This document shows, piece after piece, positions 43,781 to 54,397 of a stretch of 64,000 nucleotides of DNA. Made by a program: the position numbers and the translations under genes. Below the pieces are notes generated by a model that had not been told where the DNA came from, ran no database searches, and worked only from the letters and a program-made list of their open reading frames with translations. This DNA comes from Curvibacter sp. GTDB taxonomy: Bacteria > Pseudomonadota > Gammaproteobacteria > Burkholderiales > Burkholderiaceae_C. Numbering within the stretch: position 1 is the stretch's first letter; every line of letters begins with the position of its first letter. Location of the stretch: contig JADCGR010000018.1 in the NCBI GenBank assembly GCA_020248905.1, forward strand, positions 39,944 to 103,943. The letters are read 5' to 3'.

Positions 43781-44696
43781 CGCAAGTGCCTCGGCGGCCC
43801 TCGACGATGCGTCGATTGACGCCTTCGTCGATGCGCTGTGGCTGGAGGAAGGCCTGTCGCGCAACACGCTGACGGCCTACCGCCGCGATCTCGCCCTTTA
43901 CGCCCGCTGGCTGCAAGGCCGCGGGCGTTGCCTTTTGCAGACGGCCGAAGCCGATCTGCATGCCTACTTTGCCGCCCGCCACGCGCAAACCCGCGCCACC
44001 ACGGCCAACCGCCGGCTCACCGTCTTCAAGCGCTACTTCCGCTGGGCCCTGCGCGAGCGTCGCATCGACGCCGATCCCACGCTGCGCCTGCAGGCCGCGA
44101 AGCAGCCCCTGCGCGTGCCCAAGACGTTGAGCGAGACCCAGGTCGAGGCCCTGCTGGGCGCGCCCGATGTCGCCACCCCGCTGGGCCTGCGCGACCGCAC
44201 CATGTTGGAGCTGATGTACGCCAGCGGCCTGCGCGTGAGCGAGCTGGTGGGCCTCAAGACCTTCAACGTTGGCCTGTCGGAGCATGCGCTGCGCGTCTTC
44301 GGCAAGGGGAGCAAGGAGCGGCTCGTGCCTTTTGGTGAGGTAGCCGCGCTGTGGCTGCAGCGCTACCTGCAGGAGAGCCGCTCCACGCTGCTGGCGGGCC
44401 GGCAGACCGATGACCTGTTTGTCACGCTGCGCGGCACGCGCGCGGGCCAGGCCATGACGCGCGTGATGTTCTGGCAGCTGGTGAAGAAATACGCGGTCCT
44501 TGCCGGCATCACCGCGCCGCTGTCGCCCCACACTCTGCGCCACGCCTTCGCTACGCACCTGCTCAACCATGGCGCGGACCTGCGCGCGGTGCAGATGCTG
44601 CTGGGCCATGCTGATATCTCGACCACCACCATCTACACGCACGTGGCACGTGAGCGACTCAAGACCCTGCACGCGCAGCACCACCCGCGAGGATAA
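43773..44696 (+). CDS. xerD: Site-specific tyrosine recombinase XerD
   Basis: Resolves chromosome dimers at dif together with XerC. All active-site residues are present: Arg154 (SGLRVSEL), Lys178 (FGKGSKERL), His253 and Arg256 (PHTLRHAFA), His279 (LLGHADIS) and the nucleophile Tyr288 (TIYTHV). Spacing matches E. coli XerD. A TTG at 43773 gives 307 aa, overlapping the Bug gene by eight bases; no better ATG or GTG exists near the family start. Confidence 0.95.
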   Translation: MTDASASAALDDASIDAFVDALWLEEGLSRNTLTAYRRDLALYARWLQGRGRCLLQTAEADLHAYFAARHAQTRATTANRRLTVFKRYFRWALRERRIDADPTLRLQAAKQPLRVPKTLSETQVEALLGAPDVATPLGLRDRTMLELMYASGLRVSELVGLKTFNVGLSEHALRVFGKGSKERLVPFGEVAALWLQRYLQESRSTLLAGRQTDDLFVTLRGTRAGQAMTRVMFWQLVKKYAVLAGITAPLSPHTLRHAFATHLLNHGADLRAVQMLLGHADISTTTIYTHVARERLKTLHAQHHPRG

Positions 44697-44713
44697 GAAT
44701 CTAGGATTTCGCC

Positions 44714-45403
44714 ATGATCACCGTCCACCACCTCGAAACCTCGCGCTCGCAGCGCATTCTCTGGCTGCTCGAAGAGTTGGGCCTGCCCTACGAGCTCAAG
44801 GTCTACCGGCGCGATCCGCATACGCGTCTGGCTCCGTCCGAGCTCAAGCGGGTGCACCCGCTGGGCAAGTCGCCCGTGATCACCCAAGGCGAGGAGGTCA
44901 TTGCCGAATCCGGCGCCATCCTCGAATACCTGGCTGAGCGCTACGGCGCCCAGGCCCCCGCAGAGCTCGCGCAGCTGGTGCCAGCGCCGGGTACGCCGGC
45001 GCATCGCCAGTGCCGCTTCTGGATGCACTACGCCGAGGGCTCGCTGATGAACTGGCTGGTGATGAAGCTGGTCTTCATGACGCTGCCACGCCAGCCCATG
45101 CCTTTCTTTGTACGGCCTATTGCGCGCAAGCTCTGCGGCGCCGTCATCGAGCGGTTGATCGAGCCCAACGTTTCGAGCGCGCTGGCCTTCATGCAACAGC
45201 ATCTCGCCCGGCACACGTGGTTCTGCGGCGAGGCAATCAGCCTGGCGGATTTCCAGATGAGTTTTGCGGTAGAGGCCGCCCTCTCGCGCGGGAGTGATAC
45301 CCGGCCCTACCCCCATGTGCGGGCCTGGCTGGAACGCGTCAACGCCCGGCCGGCCTACCAGCGCGCGGTGCGGGCCGGCGGCCCGGTGATCGCGCGTTTC
45401 TGA
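44714..45403 (+). CDS. Glutathione S-transferase family protein
   Basis: A 229-aa GST-fold protein. The thioredoxin-like N-terminal half contains TSRSQRILWLLEELGLPYELK, then LGKSPVI with the cis-proline and ESGAILEYLAERYG, which binds the gamma-glutamyl part of glutathione. The C-terminal half is helical with ISLADFQMSF. The class and substrate cannot be assigned. It follows xerD by 17 bp and is convergent with the EAL-HDOD gene. Confidence 0.9.
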   Translation: MITVHHLETSRSQRILWLLEELGLPYELKVYRRDPHTRLAPSELKRVHPLGKSPVITQGEEVIAESGAILEYLAERYGAQAPAELAQLVPAPGTPAHRQCRFWMHYAEGSLMNWLVMKLVFMTLPRQPMPFFVRPIARKLCGAVIERLIEPNVSSALAFMQQHLARHTWFCGEAISLADFQMSFAVEAALSRGSDTRPYPHVRAWLERVNARPAYQRAVRAGGPVIARF

Positions 45404-45413
45404 GCCTCGCCTC

Positions 45414-46667
45414 TTAGCTTGCGTCCATGTTCTCTGCCCAGGCCAGGGCCTGCAGATGGGCCCAGTTGACCTGATGGTTGGACAGTTGCAGCTGCGTGGC
45501 CGTGCGCGCAAAGGCTTCATCTTGCGCGGATTCGCAGGCGAGGGTGAGGTCGAGGAAGGGCGCATACATGCCCTTGCGATGCAGCAGTGCGTCGGTCACA
45601 TGCGTCGACAGCGAAATCGAGGCCAGTGCCTGCTCCATGGGCAGCCCCAGCATGGTGTCGAGCAAAGAAAAGATGCCCACGACAAAGGCGTCGTCGGCGA
45701 GCTCGGGCGGCAGCAGCTCCGTCACCAGCAGCTCCATGAGTCGGCCGCGGACCACGGCCATCTTGCCCACGGCGGGCGCCGTATCGCCCATGCGCGAGGT
45801 GGTCATGAGCAGCGCCGCCCAGCGGAACAGCTTTTGCAGGCCCAGCATCATGACTGCGTGCCGGAAGGACGAAATCTCCACGTTCAAGCCGAAGCCCGCT
45901 GAGTTGATGAAGCGCAGCAGGTTGAAGGATAACGTCGGATCCCGCTTGAGGATTTCCTCGATCTCGCCCACTTCGGCCGGCTTCTTGATGAGGTTGATGA
46001 GCTGGATGATATTGGCCTGGCCCGGGCGCAGCGTCTGACCCCGCACCAGGATGGGCGTGGCGAACCAGTAACCCTGGAAGAGCTTGATGCCAACCCTGGC
46101 TGCCAGCTCGTACTGCTCCAGCGTCTCGACCTTTTCGGCGATGACCCGGGCTGTAGTGGACTTGCCCGCAAAGCGCACCAGGGCCTCCAGCTTGTCCGCA
46201 GGCACCTTCTGCAGGTCGATCTTGATGAAGCTCGCCAGCGGCAGCCAGGCCGCGTACTGGCGTGCCAGCGTCTGGTGGCCGAAGGCCAGGCGGAAGCCGC
46301 GCGCCTTGACGGCTTCCATGGCGGTGATGCGCGCCTCAATCTCGGCTGCGCTGTGGTCCGGCACCGGCGGCACCTCCAGCACCACGCGCTCGGGGTGGAT
46401 CAGCTCCAGGTGCTTGCCGCTCAGGCTCTCGTGCGTGCAATTGATGTACATGAGCTTGCGCCCCATGAGGGGCTGCAGCTCTGCGTGCGAGAGCACGTTG
46501 AACAGCATCTCGGCGTCGCTGGCGGCCGAATGCTCGGCGAACTTCCTGGAGCGGTCGTAGAGCTCATACGCAATGACGTTGCGGTTCGCATCCAGGATGG
46601 CCTGCCGGGCAATTGCCGTCTGGTCGCCGGCAGCCGGCGTGGAGGAATCATCGAGGGGAGTGGCCAT
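45414..46667 (-). CDS. EAL-HDOD signalling protein (degenerate EAL)
   Basis: A 417-aa protein combining an N-terminal EAL-like domain (about residues 20-210) with a C-terminal HDOD domain (about 215-400). The EAL part has YELYDRSRK where the active motif EALLR should be, lacks most metal ligands and is probably not a phosphodiesterase. The HDOD part has ILKRDPTLSFNLLRFINSA and FRHAVMMLGLQKLFRWA. Such YuxH-type proteins regulate motility or biofilm. The ATG at 46667 starts 48 bp from the divergent DUF455 gene. Confidence 0.88.
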   Translation of the reverse strand: MATPLDDSSTPAAGDQTAIARQAILDANRNVIAYELYDRSRKFAEHSAASDAEMLFNVLSHAELQPLMGRKLMYINCTHESLSGKHLELIHPERVVLEVPPVPDHSAAEIEARITAMEAVKARGFRLAFGHQTLARQYAAWLPLASFIKIDLQKVPADKLEALVRFAGKSTTARVIAEKVETLEQYELAARVGIKLFQGYWFATPILVRGQTLRPGQANIIQLINLIKKPAEVGEIEEILKRDPTLSFNLLRFINSAGFGLNVEISSFRHAVMMLGLQKLFRWAALLMTTSRMGDTAPAVGKMAVVRGRLMELLVTELLPPELADDAFVVGIFSLLDTMLGLPMEQALASISLSTHVTDALLHRKGMYAPFLDLTLACESAQDEAFARTATQLQLSNHQVNWAHLQALAWAENMDAS

Positions 46668-46715
46668 GGGTGTTACCGGTTTGCACGGAGATTCTAGGGG
46701 GATAATCCCGGCCTC

Positions 46716-47495
46716 ATGGAACTGCGTGCCGCCTGTCTGCAACTGCTGGCCCAGGCCGATCCGGTGGCCAAGGCGCAGGCGGTCGCGGCGCTGGACCGCA
46801 TGGGAGCGGTCGATGCCGCTCATGTGTTCGCGGAGCCGGCGGGCGTGCCCGGGCGCAGCTTGCGGCCGCCGTTATTACCCCACACGCAGATCAAGTCCGG
46901 ATCGCTGGCGACTCCGCGCGGTCACGCGGCGCTGGTGCACTCCATTGTGCATATCGAGCGCAACGCCATCGATCTCGCGCTGGACATCTGCTGGCGCTTC
47001 CCCGGCCTGCCCGACGCCTTTTATCGCGACTGGCTGCGGGTGGCTTTCGAAGAGGCTTATCACTTCACGCTGCTGCGCGATCACCTGCTCACGCTGGGCT
47101 ACGACTATGGCGACTTCCCGGCGCACGATGGCCTGTGGGAAATGGCGGAGCGCACCAAGGGTGACCTGTTGGCGCGCGTGGCCCTGGTGCCCCGCACCCT
47201 GGAGGCACGGGGGCTGGATGCCTCGCCGGCGGTCAAGGCCAAGCTGGTGTCGATCGGCGACTCCCGCAGCGGCGAGATCCTGGACATCATCCTGCGCGAT
47301 GAAATCGGGCACGTGGCCACGGGTAACCGCTGGTACGCCTGGGCCTGCGCGCAGCGCTCGCTGGACCCAGTGGCCACCTATGGCGCGCTGACCACGAAAT
47401 ACCAGGCGCCCAAACTGAAGCAGCCCTTCAACCTGGAGGCGCGGCGCGCGGCCGGTTTCACGGATGCGGAGCTTCAGTTGCTGCAGTCAGACTGA
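46716..47495 (+). CDS. DUF455 family ferritin-like protein
   Basis: A 259-aa helical protein with ferritin-like metal ligands: HIERNAIDLALD, AFEEAYHFTLLRDHL and LRDEIGHVATG provide the Glu/His pairs expected for a di-iron site. The C-terminal FNLEARRAAGFTDAELQ is conserved in the family. Function unknown; it may be an oxidase or hydroxylase. Divergent from the EAL-HDOD gene. Confidence 0.88.
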   Translation: MELRAACLQLLAQADPVAKAQAVAALDRMGAVDAAHVFAEPAGVPGRSLRPPLLPHTQIKSGSLATPRGHAALVHSIVHIERNAIDLALDICWRFPGLPDAFYRDWLRVAFEEAYHFTLLRDHLLTLGYDYGDFPAHDGLWEMAERTKGDLLARVALVPRTLEARGLDASPAVKAKLVSIGDSRSGEILDIILRDEIGHVATGNRWYAWACAQRSLDPVATYGALTTKYQAPKLKQPFNLEARRAAGFTDAELQLLQSD

Positions 47496-47578
47496 TCGGA
47501 ACGGATCGGCACCCTCGCGCATCCGGCCTGCGTTGCTTGTGGGCGATGCGCTCTGTCCGCGCGGGCGGCGCCTCGCGT

Positions 47579-48943
47579 TCAGGCGGGCCAGGTCGCCCCA
47601 TGCTCTGGAACCAGCGCGCGCCAGCCCAGGCCACGCTCGATGCGCTGGCGCAGCGCGTCGGCAGCGCCGATTTCGCCATGCACCACGTAGAGCTGGTCCG
47701 GAGCGGATGAAAGGGTGCGCAGCCACGCCTCGATCTGCGGCGCGTCCGCATGGGCTGAAGCCGATTGCAGCTGTACCACTTCGGCGCTCACGCTGACATC
47801 CTTGCCGTGAATGCGCACGGAGGATGCGCCGCTGGCCAAGGTGGCGCCGCGTGTGCCCGGGGCCTGGTAACCGGTGAGGATGACCATATTTCGGTGGCTG
47901 CCTGCGTAGAGGGCCAGGTGGTGCAGTACGCGCCCGCCGGTAGCCATGCCGCTGGCGGCCAAGATAACCATGGGGCCGTGGCGCTTGACCAGGGCCTTGG
48001 ATTCCTCGGGCGTGTTGACCATGGTGGCGCAGTGCGTGAGATCACGCACCTGCTGGCTGTCGAGTCGGTGTTCATGGGGGAAATGCTCGAAGAGCCCGGT
48101 GGTAAGGATGGCCATGGGGCTGTCAAGGAAGACCGGCAGCCTGGCCTGAATCTCGCCGCGGTGCTTGAGCACGCTGATGGCGTGTAGGATCTCCTGCGCA
48201 CGCCCTACCGCAAACACGGGCACCACGGCCACGCCGCCGCGCGCAGCCAGGCGCTGCAAGGCGGGGCCGAGTTCAGCCAGCACGTCTTCCTCCGGGTGCT
48301 GGCGATCGCCATAGGTGGATTCGACGATCACCGTGTCCGCCTGCGGGGCCGGCTCGGGCGGCTGCATCAGGAAGTCGTCGCTGCGGCCCAGGTCGCCTGA
48401 GAACAGGATGCGTCGTCCGGCAAGCTCCAGCAGCAGGCTGGCCGCGCCGAGAATGTGGCCTGCATGTGTGTACGTGGCCCGGCAGCCAGGGAAAGGCTCG
48501 AAGCTCTGGTGGAAGTGCGCGACCTTGAGCCGCTTCAGGCTATCCAGTGCGTCCTGCCGCGTGTACAGGGGCAGCGCCGGCGTGTGCTTCGAGAAGCCGT
48601 GGCGGTTGGCAAACGCGGCGTCTTCCTCTTGGATGTGACCGCTGTCTGGCAGCAGGATCCTGCAGAGTTCGCGCGTGCCGGGCGTCGCCCAGGCGTGGCC
48701 CTGGAAGCCCTCGCGGGCCAGCAGTGGCAGGTAGCCGCTGTGGTCGAGGTGGGCATGGGTCAGCGCCACGGCATCGATCTGGTCCGGTGCCACGGGCAAA
48801 GGCTTCCAGTTGCGCAGGCGCAGCTGCTTGTAGCCCTGGAACAGCCCGCAGTCCACCAGGAGCGTGTGCCTGCCGTGGCGGACCAGGTACTTGGAGCCCG
48901 TGACGGTGCTGGCCCCGCCAAGAAAGGTAATGGAGACGCTCAT
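47579..48943 (-). CDS. Metallo-beta-lactamase/beta-CASP RNA-processing exonuclease
   Basis: A 454-aa member of the CPSF73-like family. The zinc motif is THAHLDHSGYLP. Further motifs include SGDLGRSDD, VESTYGDRQHP (beta-CASP start), FLDSPMAI and SASGMATGGR-like sequence (here LAASGMATGGRVLHH), with QSASAHADAPQIEAWL near the end. It likely cleaves RNA in the cytosol. The start at 48943 gives MSVSITFLGGASTVTGSKYL, the standard N-terminus. Confidence 0.92.
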   Translation of the reverse strand: MSVSITFLGGASTVTGSKYLVRHGRHTLLVDCGLFQGYKQLRLRNWKPLPVAPDQIDAVALTHAHLDHSGYLPLLAREGFQGHAWATPGTRELCRILLPDSGHIQEEDAAFANRHGFSKHTPALPLYTRQDALDSLKRLKVAHFHQSFEPFPGCRATYTHAGHILGAASLLLELAGRRILFSGDLGRSDDFLMQPPEPAPQADTVIVESTYGDRQHPEEDVLAELGPALQRLAARGGVAVVPVFAVGRAQEILHAISVLKHRGEIQARLPVFLDSPMAILTTGLFEHFPHEHRLDSQQVRDLTHCATMVNTPEESKALVKRHGPMVILAASGMATGGRVLHHLALYAGSHRNMVILTGYQAPGTRGATLASGASSVRIHGKDVSVSAEVVQLQSASAHADAPQIEAWLRTLSSAPDQLYVVHGEIGAADALRQRIERGLGWRALVPEHGATWPA

Positions 48944-48989
48944 GGCTGCATCGTAGCGATGCCGGCAGCGCTTGTCCAAGACTCCGATC

Positions 48990-49027
48990 AATAAAGAAAG
49001 GCCGCGAGGGCGGGCACCGTCGCGGCC
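48990..49027 (-). terminator. Terminator of the grpE-dnaK-dnaJ operon
   Basis: Read on the minus strand, GGCCGCGA/TCGCGGCC forms an 8-bp stem, followed by TTTCTTTATT. It lies 20 bp after the dnaJ stop and separates it from the exonuclease gene on the same strand. Confidence 0.8.
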
Positions 49028-49046
49028 AGGATCTGAAGCGCGCAGC

Positions 49047-50177
49047 TCAGCTGAAGAAGCTCTTGAACTTGTCGGCCCAGTTGCTCTCACCAGGCGAGTG
49101 CTTGGCGCCGCCCTTTTTTAGCGATTCGTCGAGTTCCTTGAGCAACTTGCGCTGGTGCTCGGTGAGCTTGACCGGTGTCTCCACCGTGATGTGGCAGTAC
49201 AGGTCGCCGGGATAGCTGGAGCGTACGCCCTTGATCCCCTTGCCACGCAGCCGGAACTGCTTGCCCGTCTGCGTGCCCTCGGGCAGGTCGATGGCGGCCT
49301 TGCCCTGCAGCGTGGGCACCTCAATCTCGCCGCCGAGTGAGGCGGTCACGATGCTGATGGGCACGGCGCAATGCAGGTCGTCACCGTCCCGCTCAAAGAT
49401 CTCGTGCTTCTTCAGACGGATCTCAATGTACAGATCGCCCGGGGGGCCACCGTTGGTGCCGGGCTCGCCGTTGCCCGCGCTTCGGATGCGCATGCCGTCG
49501 TCGATGCCCGCAGGGATCTTGACCTCCAGCGTCTTCTGCCGCTTGATGCGGCCCTGGCCCTGGCAGGTGGTGCAGGGCTCGGGGATGATCTTGCCCGAGC
49601 CGCGGCAGTGCGGGCAGGTTTGCTGCACGCTGAAGAAACCCTGGCGCATCTGCACCGCCCCGCTGCCATGGCAGGTGCTGCAGGACTTGGCCTGCGTGCC
49701 GGGCTTGGCGCCACTGCCGTGGCAGGTGCCGCATTTGTCCCAGCTTGGGATGCGGATCTGCGCATCCTTGCCATTGGCCGCCTCTTCCAGCGTGATCTCC
49801 ATCGCATAGCTCAGGTCGCTGCCACGGTAGACCTGGCGACCCCCGCGCCCGCGCTGCTGGCCGAACATGTCGCCGAAGATGTCACCGAAGGCCTCGGCGA
49901 AACCGCCCCCGAAGCCCTCGCCCGTCCCGCCCCGCATATTCGGGTCCACCCCGGAATGGCCGTACTGGTCGTACGCCGCGCGCTTTTGCGCGTCAGACAG
50001 CACCTCGTAGGCTTCCTTCGCCTCCTTGAACTTCTCCTCGGCCGTCTTGGCGCTGTCGCCTTGGTTACGATCCGGGTGGTACTTCATCGCCAGTTTGCGA
50101 TAGGCCTTCTTGATCTCTTCCTCAGAGGCGTTCTTGGGCACGCCAAGGATTTCGTAAAAGTCTCTTTTGGTGGCCAT
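49047..50177 (-). CDS. dnaJ: Chaperone protein DnaJ
   Basis: Co-chaperone that delivers clients to DnaK and stimulates its ATPase. The 376-aa protein has the J domain with HPD at residues 34-36, a Gly/Phe-rich linker ([20 protein letters not shown]), four zinc-binding repeats ([32 protein letters not shown]) and the two beta-barrel client-binding domains. Third gene of the heat-shock operon, 93 bp after dnaK. Confidence 0.98.
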   Translation of the reverse strand: MATKRDFYEILGVPKNASEEEIKKAYRKLAMKYHPDRNQGDSAKTAEEKFKEAKEAYEVLSDAQKRAAYDQYGHSGVDPNMRGGTGEGFGGGFAEAFGDIFGDMFGQQRGRGGRQVYRGSDLSYAMEITLEEAANGKDAQIRIPSWDKCGTCHGSGAKPGTQAKSCSTCHGSGAVQMRQGFFSVQQTCPHCRGSGKIIPEPCTTCQGQGRIKRQKTLEVKIPAGIDDGMRIRSAGNGEPGTNGGPPGDLYIEIRLKKHEIFERDGDDLHCAVPISIVTASLGGEIEVPTLQGKAAIDLPEGTQTGKQFRLRGKGIKGVRSSYPGDLYCHITVETPVKLTEHQRKLLKELDESLKKGGAKHSPGESNWADKFKSFFS

Positions 50178-50270
50178 GGTGCTTGTGTTCTAGAGCGGGA
50201 ACGCCGCGTTGACCTTACCGCGGGGTAAGCGTCAAACGCGGCGAGTTTAGGAGGCGCGGGACGCCCGACG

Positions 50271-52220
<1,950 letters not shown>

Positions 52221-52292
52221 GTTTTTACTCCTGAGATGCTTCGAAATTCGGATGTGCCGTAGGTGTGGATAACCCGCCGGCTTTCAAGGCCC

Positions 52293-52826
52293 TTACTTGG
52301 GCGCAGCGACGGTCACCAGGGCCGGGCGCAGCACGCGCTCGGCGATGGTGTAACCCTTCTGCAGCACGCTGACGACCGTGTTGGCTTCCTGCTCCGAAGG
52401 CACCATGCTGATGGCCTGGTGCTGGTGCGGGTCAAAGCGGGTGCCGGCCGGCGGGTTGATGGCGATGACCTTGTTGCGTTCCAGGGCAGCCGTGAGCTGC
52501 CGCAGTGTGGCGGTGGCACCCTCGCGGATCTGCTCGGGCGTGGCGTCCTTGATGGTCAGGCCCGCTTCCAGGCTGTCGCACACCGGCAGCAGGCTTTCGG
52601 CGAAGGCTTCGACGGCGAACTTGCGGGCCTTGGAGATTTCTTCTTCCGCGCGGCGGCGGGCGTTTTCGGCCTCGGCCTTGGCGCGCAGGAACTGGTCGGC
52701 CAGTTCGGCGCTCTTGGCCTGGAGAGCGGCCAGTTCGGCCTGGGCCTGGGCGAGTGGGTCGTCAGCGGCTCCTTCAGGGATGCCGGCCACCGGCTCAGGC
52801 GTGTTTTGGACTTGCGGATCAGACAT
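52293..52826 (-). CDS. grpE: Nucleotide exchange factor GrpE
   Basis: Releases ADP from DnaK. The 177-aa protein has a long N-terminal coiled coil ([37 protein letters not shown]) and the C-terminal beta-wing with [17 protein letters not shown] and [21 protein letters not shown]. First gene of the heat-shock operon, directly downstream of a sigma-32 type promoter. Confidence 0.97.
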   Translation of the reverse strand: MSDPQVQNTPEPVAGIPEGAADDPLAQAQAELAALQAKSAELADQFLRAKAEAENARRRAEEEISKARKFAVEAFAESLLPVCDSLEAGLTIKDATPEQIREGATATLRQLTAALERNKVIAINPPAGTRFDPHQHQAISMVPSEQEANTVVSVLQKGYTIAERVLRPALVTVAAPK

Positions 52827-52857
52827 GTTTGGGGTCGAAAACGAGATACAGCGGGCA

Positions 52858-52885
52858 AGATGGGGGCAGCGGCTGCCCTTTCAAG
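52858..52885 (-). promoter_or_regulatory. Sigma-32 heat-shock promoter of grpE-dnaK-dnaJ
   Basis: On the minus strand, CTTGAAA (52885-52879) and CCCCATCT (52865-52858) are separated by 13 bp, matching the E. coli sigma-32 consensus at essentially every conserved position (CCCCTTGAAA - N13 - CCCCATCT). Transcription would start about 25 bp before the grpE ATG. No CIRCE (HrcA) operator is visible here. Confidence 0.85.
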
Positions 52886-52928
52886 GGGCAGAGGCCAAAG
52901 CCGGTCCGCCGGTCGGCCGGCGCGGTGG

Positions 52929-53288
52929 TCAGCCGGCGACCGCCAGCAACTCGACTTCGAACTTCAGGGTGGCGTTGGGGGGAATCACGCCGCCTGCGCC
53001 GCGGGCGCCATAGCCCAGGCCCGGGGGAATGACGAGCACGCGGGTGCCGCCAATCTTCATGCCGGCCACGCCCTCGTCCCAGCCGCGGATCACCATGCCG
53101 GCGCCCAGAGAAAACTCAAAGGGGTCGTTGCGGTCCTTGCTGGAATCGAACTTGGCGCCTTGCACGCCGTTGTTGTAAAGCCAGCCGGTGTAGTGCACGG
53201 TCACGTCCTGGCCGCTTCTGGCTTCGGCGCCGGTGCCCGGCACAGTGTCTTCGTATTGCAGGCCGTAGGGGGTGGAGGTCATGGCCAT
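52929..53288 (-). CDS. FKBP-type peptidyl-prolyl cis-trans isomerase
   Basis: A single-domain 119-aa FKBP without signal peptide, so cytosolic. Typical segments: GQDVTVHYTGWLYNNG, FEFSLGAGMVIRGWDEGVAGMKIGG and PPGLGYGARGAGGVIPPNATLKFEVELL, with the aromatic residues of the active site. The ATG at 53288 is preceded by AAGGA; the longer frame is not conserved. It lies upstream of the heat-shock promoter on the same strand. Confidence 0.94.
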   Translation of the reverse strand: MAMTSTPYGLQYEDTVPGTGAEARSGQDVTVHYTGWLYNNGVQGAKFDSSKDRNDPFEFSLGAGMVIRGWDEGVAGMKIGGTRVLVIPPGLGYGARGAGGVIPPNATLKFEVELLAVAG

Positions 53289-53394
53289 GGTGCGATCCTT
53301 GTAGCGGTTGGGGGAGCAGCCGGCGTCAGCGGCCGCTCGGGCCCCCATGCCAGTTGGAAAAGCGCGGATTATGCCAGCCGGGTCACCCGCGCGA

Positions 53395-53706
53395 TCAGCG
53401 GGCCTTGCGCGCCTGGCTGGACGCCCATTTGCTGGCAAACGTGGGCAGTTCGCCAAGGCGGCGCGTGAGGTCGGCGCCGGTGCTGCTGAGCAGATAGCCC
53501 TCGCTGCCGTGGTTGAGCAGGCCGGCCTGCCGCAATTCCTTGATGCGTGTGTTCAGGGTGTTGGGGGTGATGCCGCCCACGCTGTCTTGCAGCAGGCGAA
53601 AGGTCTGGGCGCGGCCGTCGCGCAGCGCCCAGAGTACGCGCATCGCGTAGCGCGACTCCAGCAAAGCCATCAACTGACCGGTCGCGGCGCTATCCTTGTA
53701 GCTCAT
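53395..53706 (-). CDS. HxlR-type winged-helix regulator
   Basis: Small DNA-binding protein of 103 aa. The winged helix-turn-helix follows the HxlR pattern: LLESRYAMRVLWALRDGRAQTFRLLQ, GGITPNTLNTRIKELRQAGLL and YLLSSTGADL. It lacks the N-terminal redox cysteine of some members. A short palindrome (53810-53826) lies about 100 bp upstream. Upstream of and on the same strand as the FKBP gene; target unknown. Confidence 0.8.
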   Translation of the reverse strand: MSYKDSAATGQLMALLESRYAMRVLWALRDGRAQTFRLLQDSVGGITPNTLNTRIKELRQAGLLNHGSEGYLLSSTGADLTRRLGELPTFASKWASSQARKAR

Positions 53707-53809
53707 TCCCCAGGCCCTCCTTGATACGCAGGTACGCTGTCCCTGCGCTTGCTCCTTATACGCCGGCTGGCAGGCCAGGCGACGCGGACTATAACGCAGA
53801 TTTCCGACT

Positions 53810-53826
53810 GCTACAAGATTAGTAGC
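53810..53826. promoter_or_regulatory. Short palindrome upstream of the HxlR-type gene
   Basis: GCTAC-AAGATTA-GTAGC is a perfect 5-bp inverted repeat with a 7-bp centre. HxlR proteins bind short GTA/TAC palindromes, so this is a possible autoregulatory site. The evidence is position and symmetry only. Confidence 0.35.
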
Positions 53827-53888
53827 GACTCGTGTCAAATGGCGTTGTACCGGGTCGGGCGGCATGACCGGATTCGTGAAAAACTGCT

Positions 53889-54368
53889 TCAAACGTAGAT
53901 CTTCTTGAGCAGCTTGATGAGCGTTTGACGCTCGGCCGGGCTGAGGCGGGCCGTGGCCGCCTCTTCGAGCGCGGCGGCCGTCGCCTCGGCCTGCCGTGTC
54001 AGCTTGCGGCCCTCGGACGTCAGGTGCAGTCCCATGGCGCGGCCATCGCTGGGGTGGGGACGGCGGGTGATCAGGCTGCGCTTCTCCAACTGATTGATCA
54101 TGCCGACCAGGTTGGGCGGCTGGATATCGAGCGCGGCGCACAACTGGCGCGAGGTGATGCCCGGGTTGTGGCAGATCAGCGACAGGACCGAGAAGTCGAC
54201 CGGCCTAAGTCCGTACACCGCCATATTGCGCAGGAAGGCGTCGATGATGACGAGGCTCGCGCGGCGCGCGTTGTAGCCGACCAGGCTCTCCAGGTAGCGG
54301 GTGTCTATGGTATCGATGACCGGGGCGGGAGCGGCTTTGCGTCGGACCCTGGGCGAAGAACTGCTCAT
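53889..54368 (-). CDS. MarR family transcriptional regulator
   Basis: A 159-aa MarR protein with the dimer helices at both ends and a winged helix in the middle: SLICHNPGITSRQLCAALDIQPPNLVGMINQLEKRSLI, then RRPHPSDGRAMGLHLTSEG forming the wing. It is the last gene of the putative phenylpropanoid operon, 29 bp after the acyl-CoA dehydrogenase. MarR regulators of hydroxycinnamate genes elsewhere (CouR, FerR, HcaR) are released by the CoA thioester; a similar role is inferred from context. The ATG at 54368 fits the family better than 54401. Confidence 0.9.
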   Translation of the reverse strand: MSSSSPRVRRKAAPAPVIDTIDTRYLESLVGYNARRASLVIIDAFLRNMAVYGLRPVDFSVLSLICHNPGITSRQLCAALDIQPPNLVGMINQLEKRSLITRRPHPSDGRAMGLHLTSEGRKLTRQAEATAAALEEAATARLSPAERQTLIKLLKKIYV

Positions 54369-54397
54369 CACGACCTCTTCTGGCTGGTGTGCACGCC

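Noticed and set aside
52861..52920. Possible sixth copy of the nuo-region intergenic repeat upstream of grpE
   Set aside because: The CCTTTCAAGGGG core is better explained as the -35 part of the sigma-32 promoter; the flanking blocks of the repeat do not match well.
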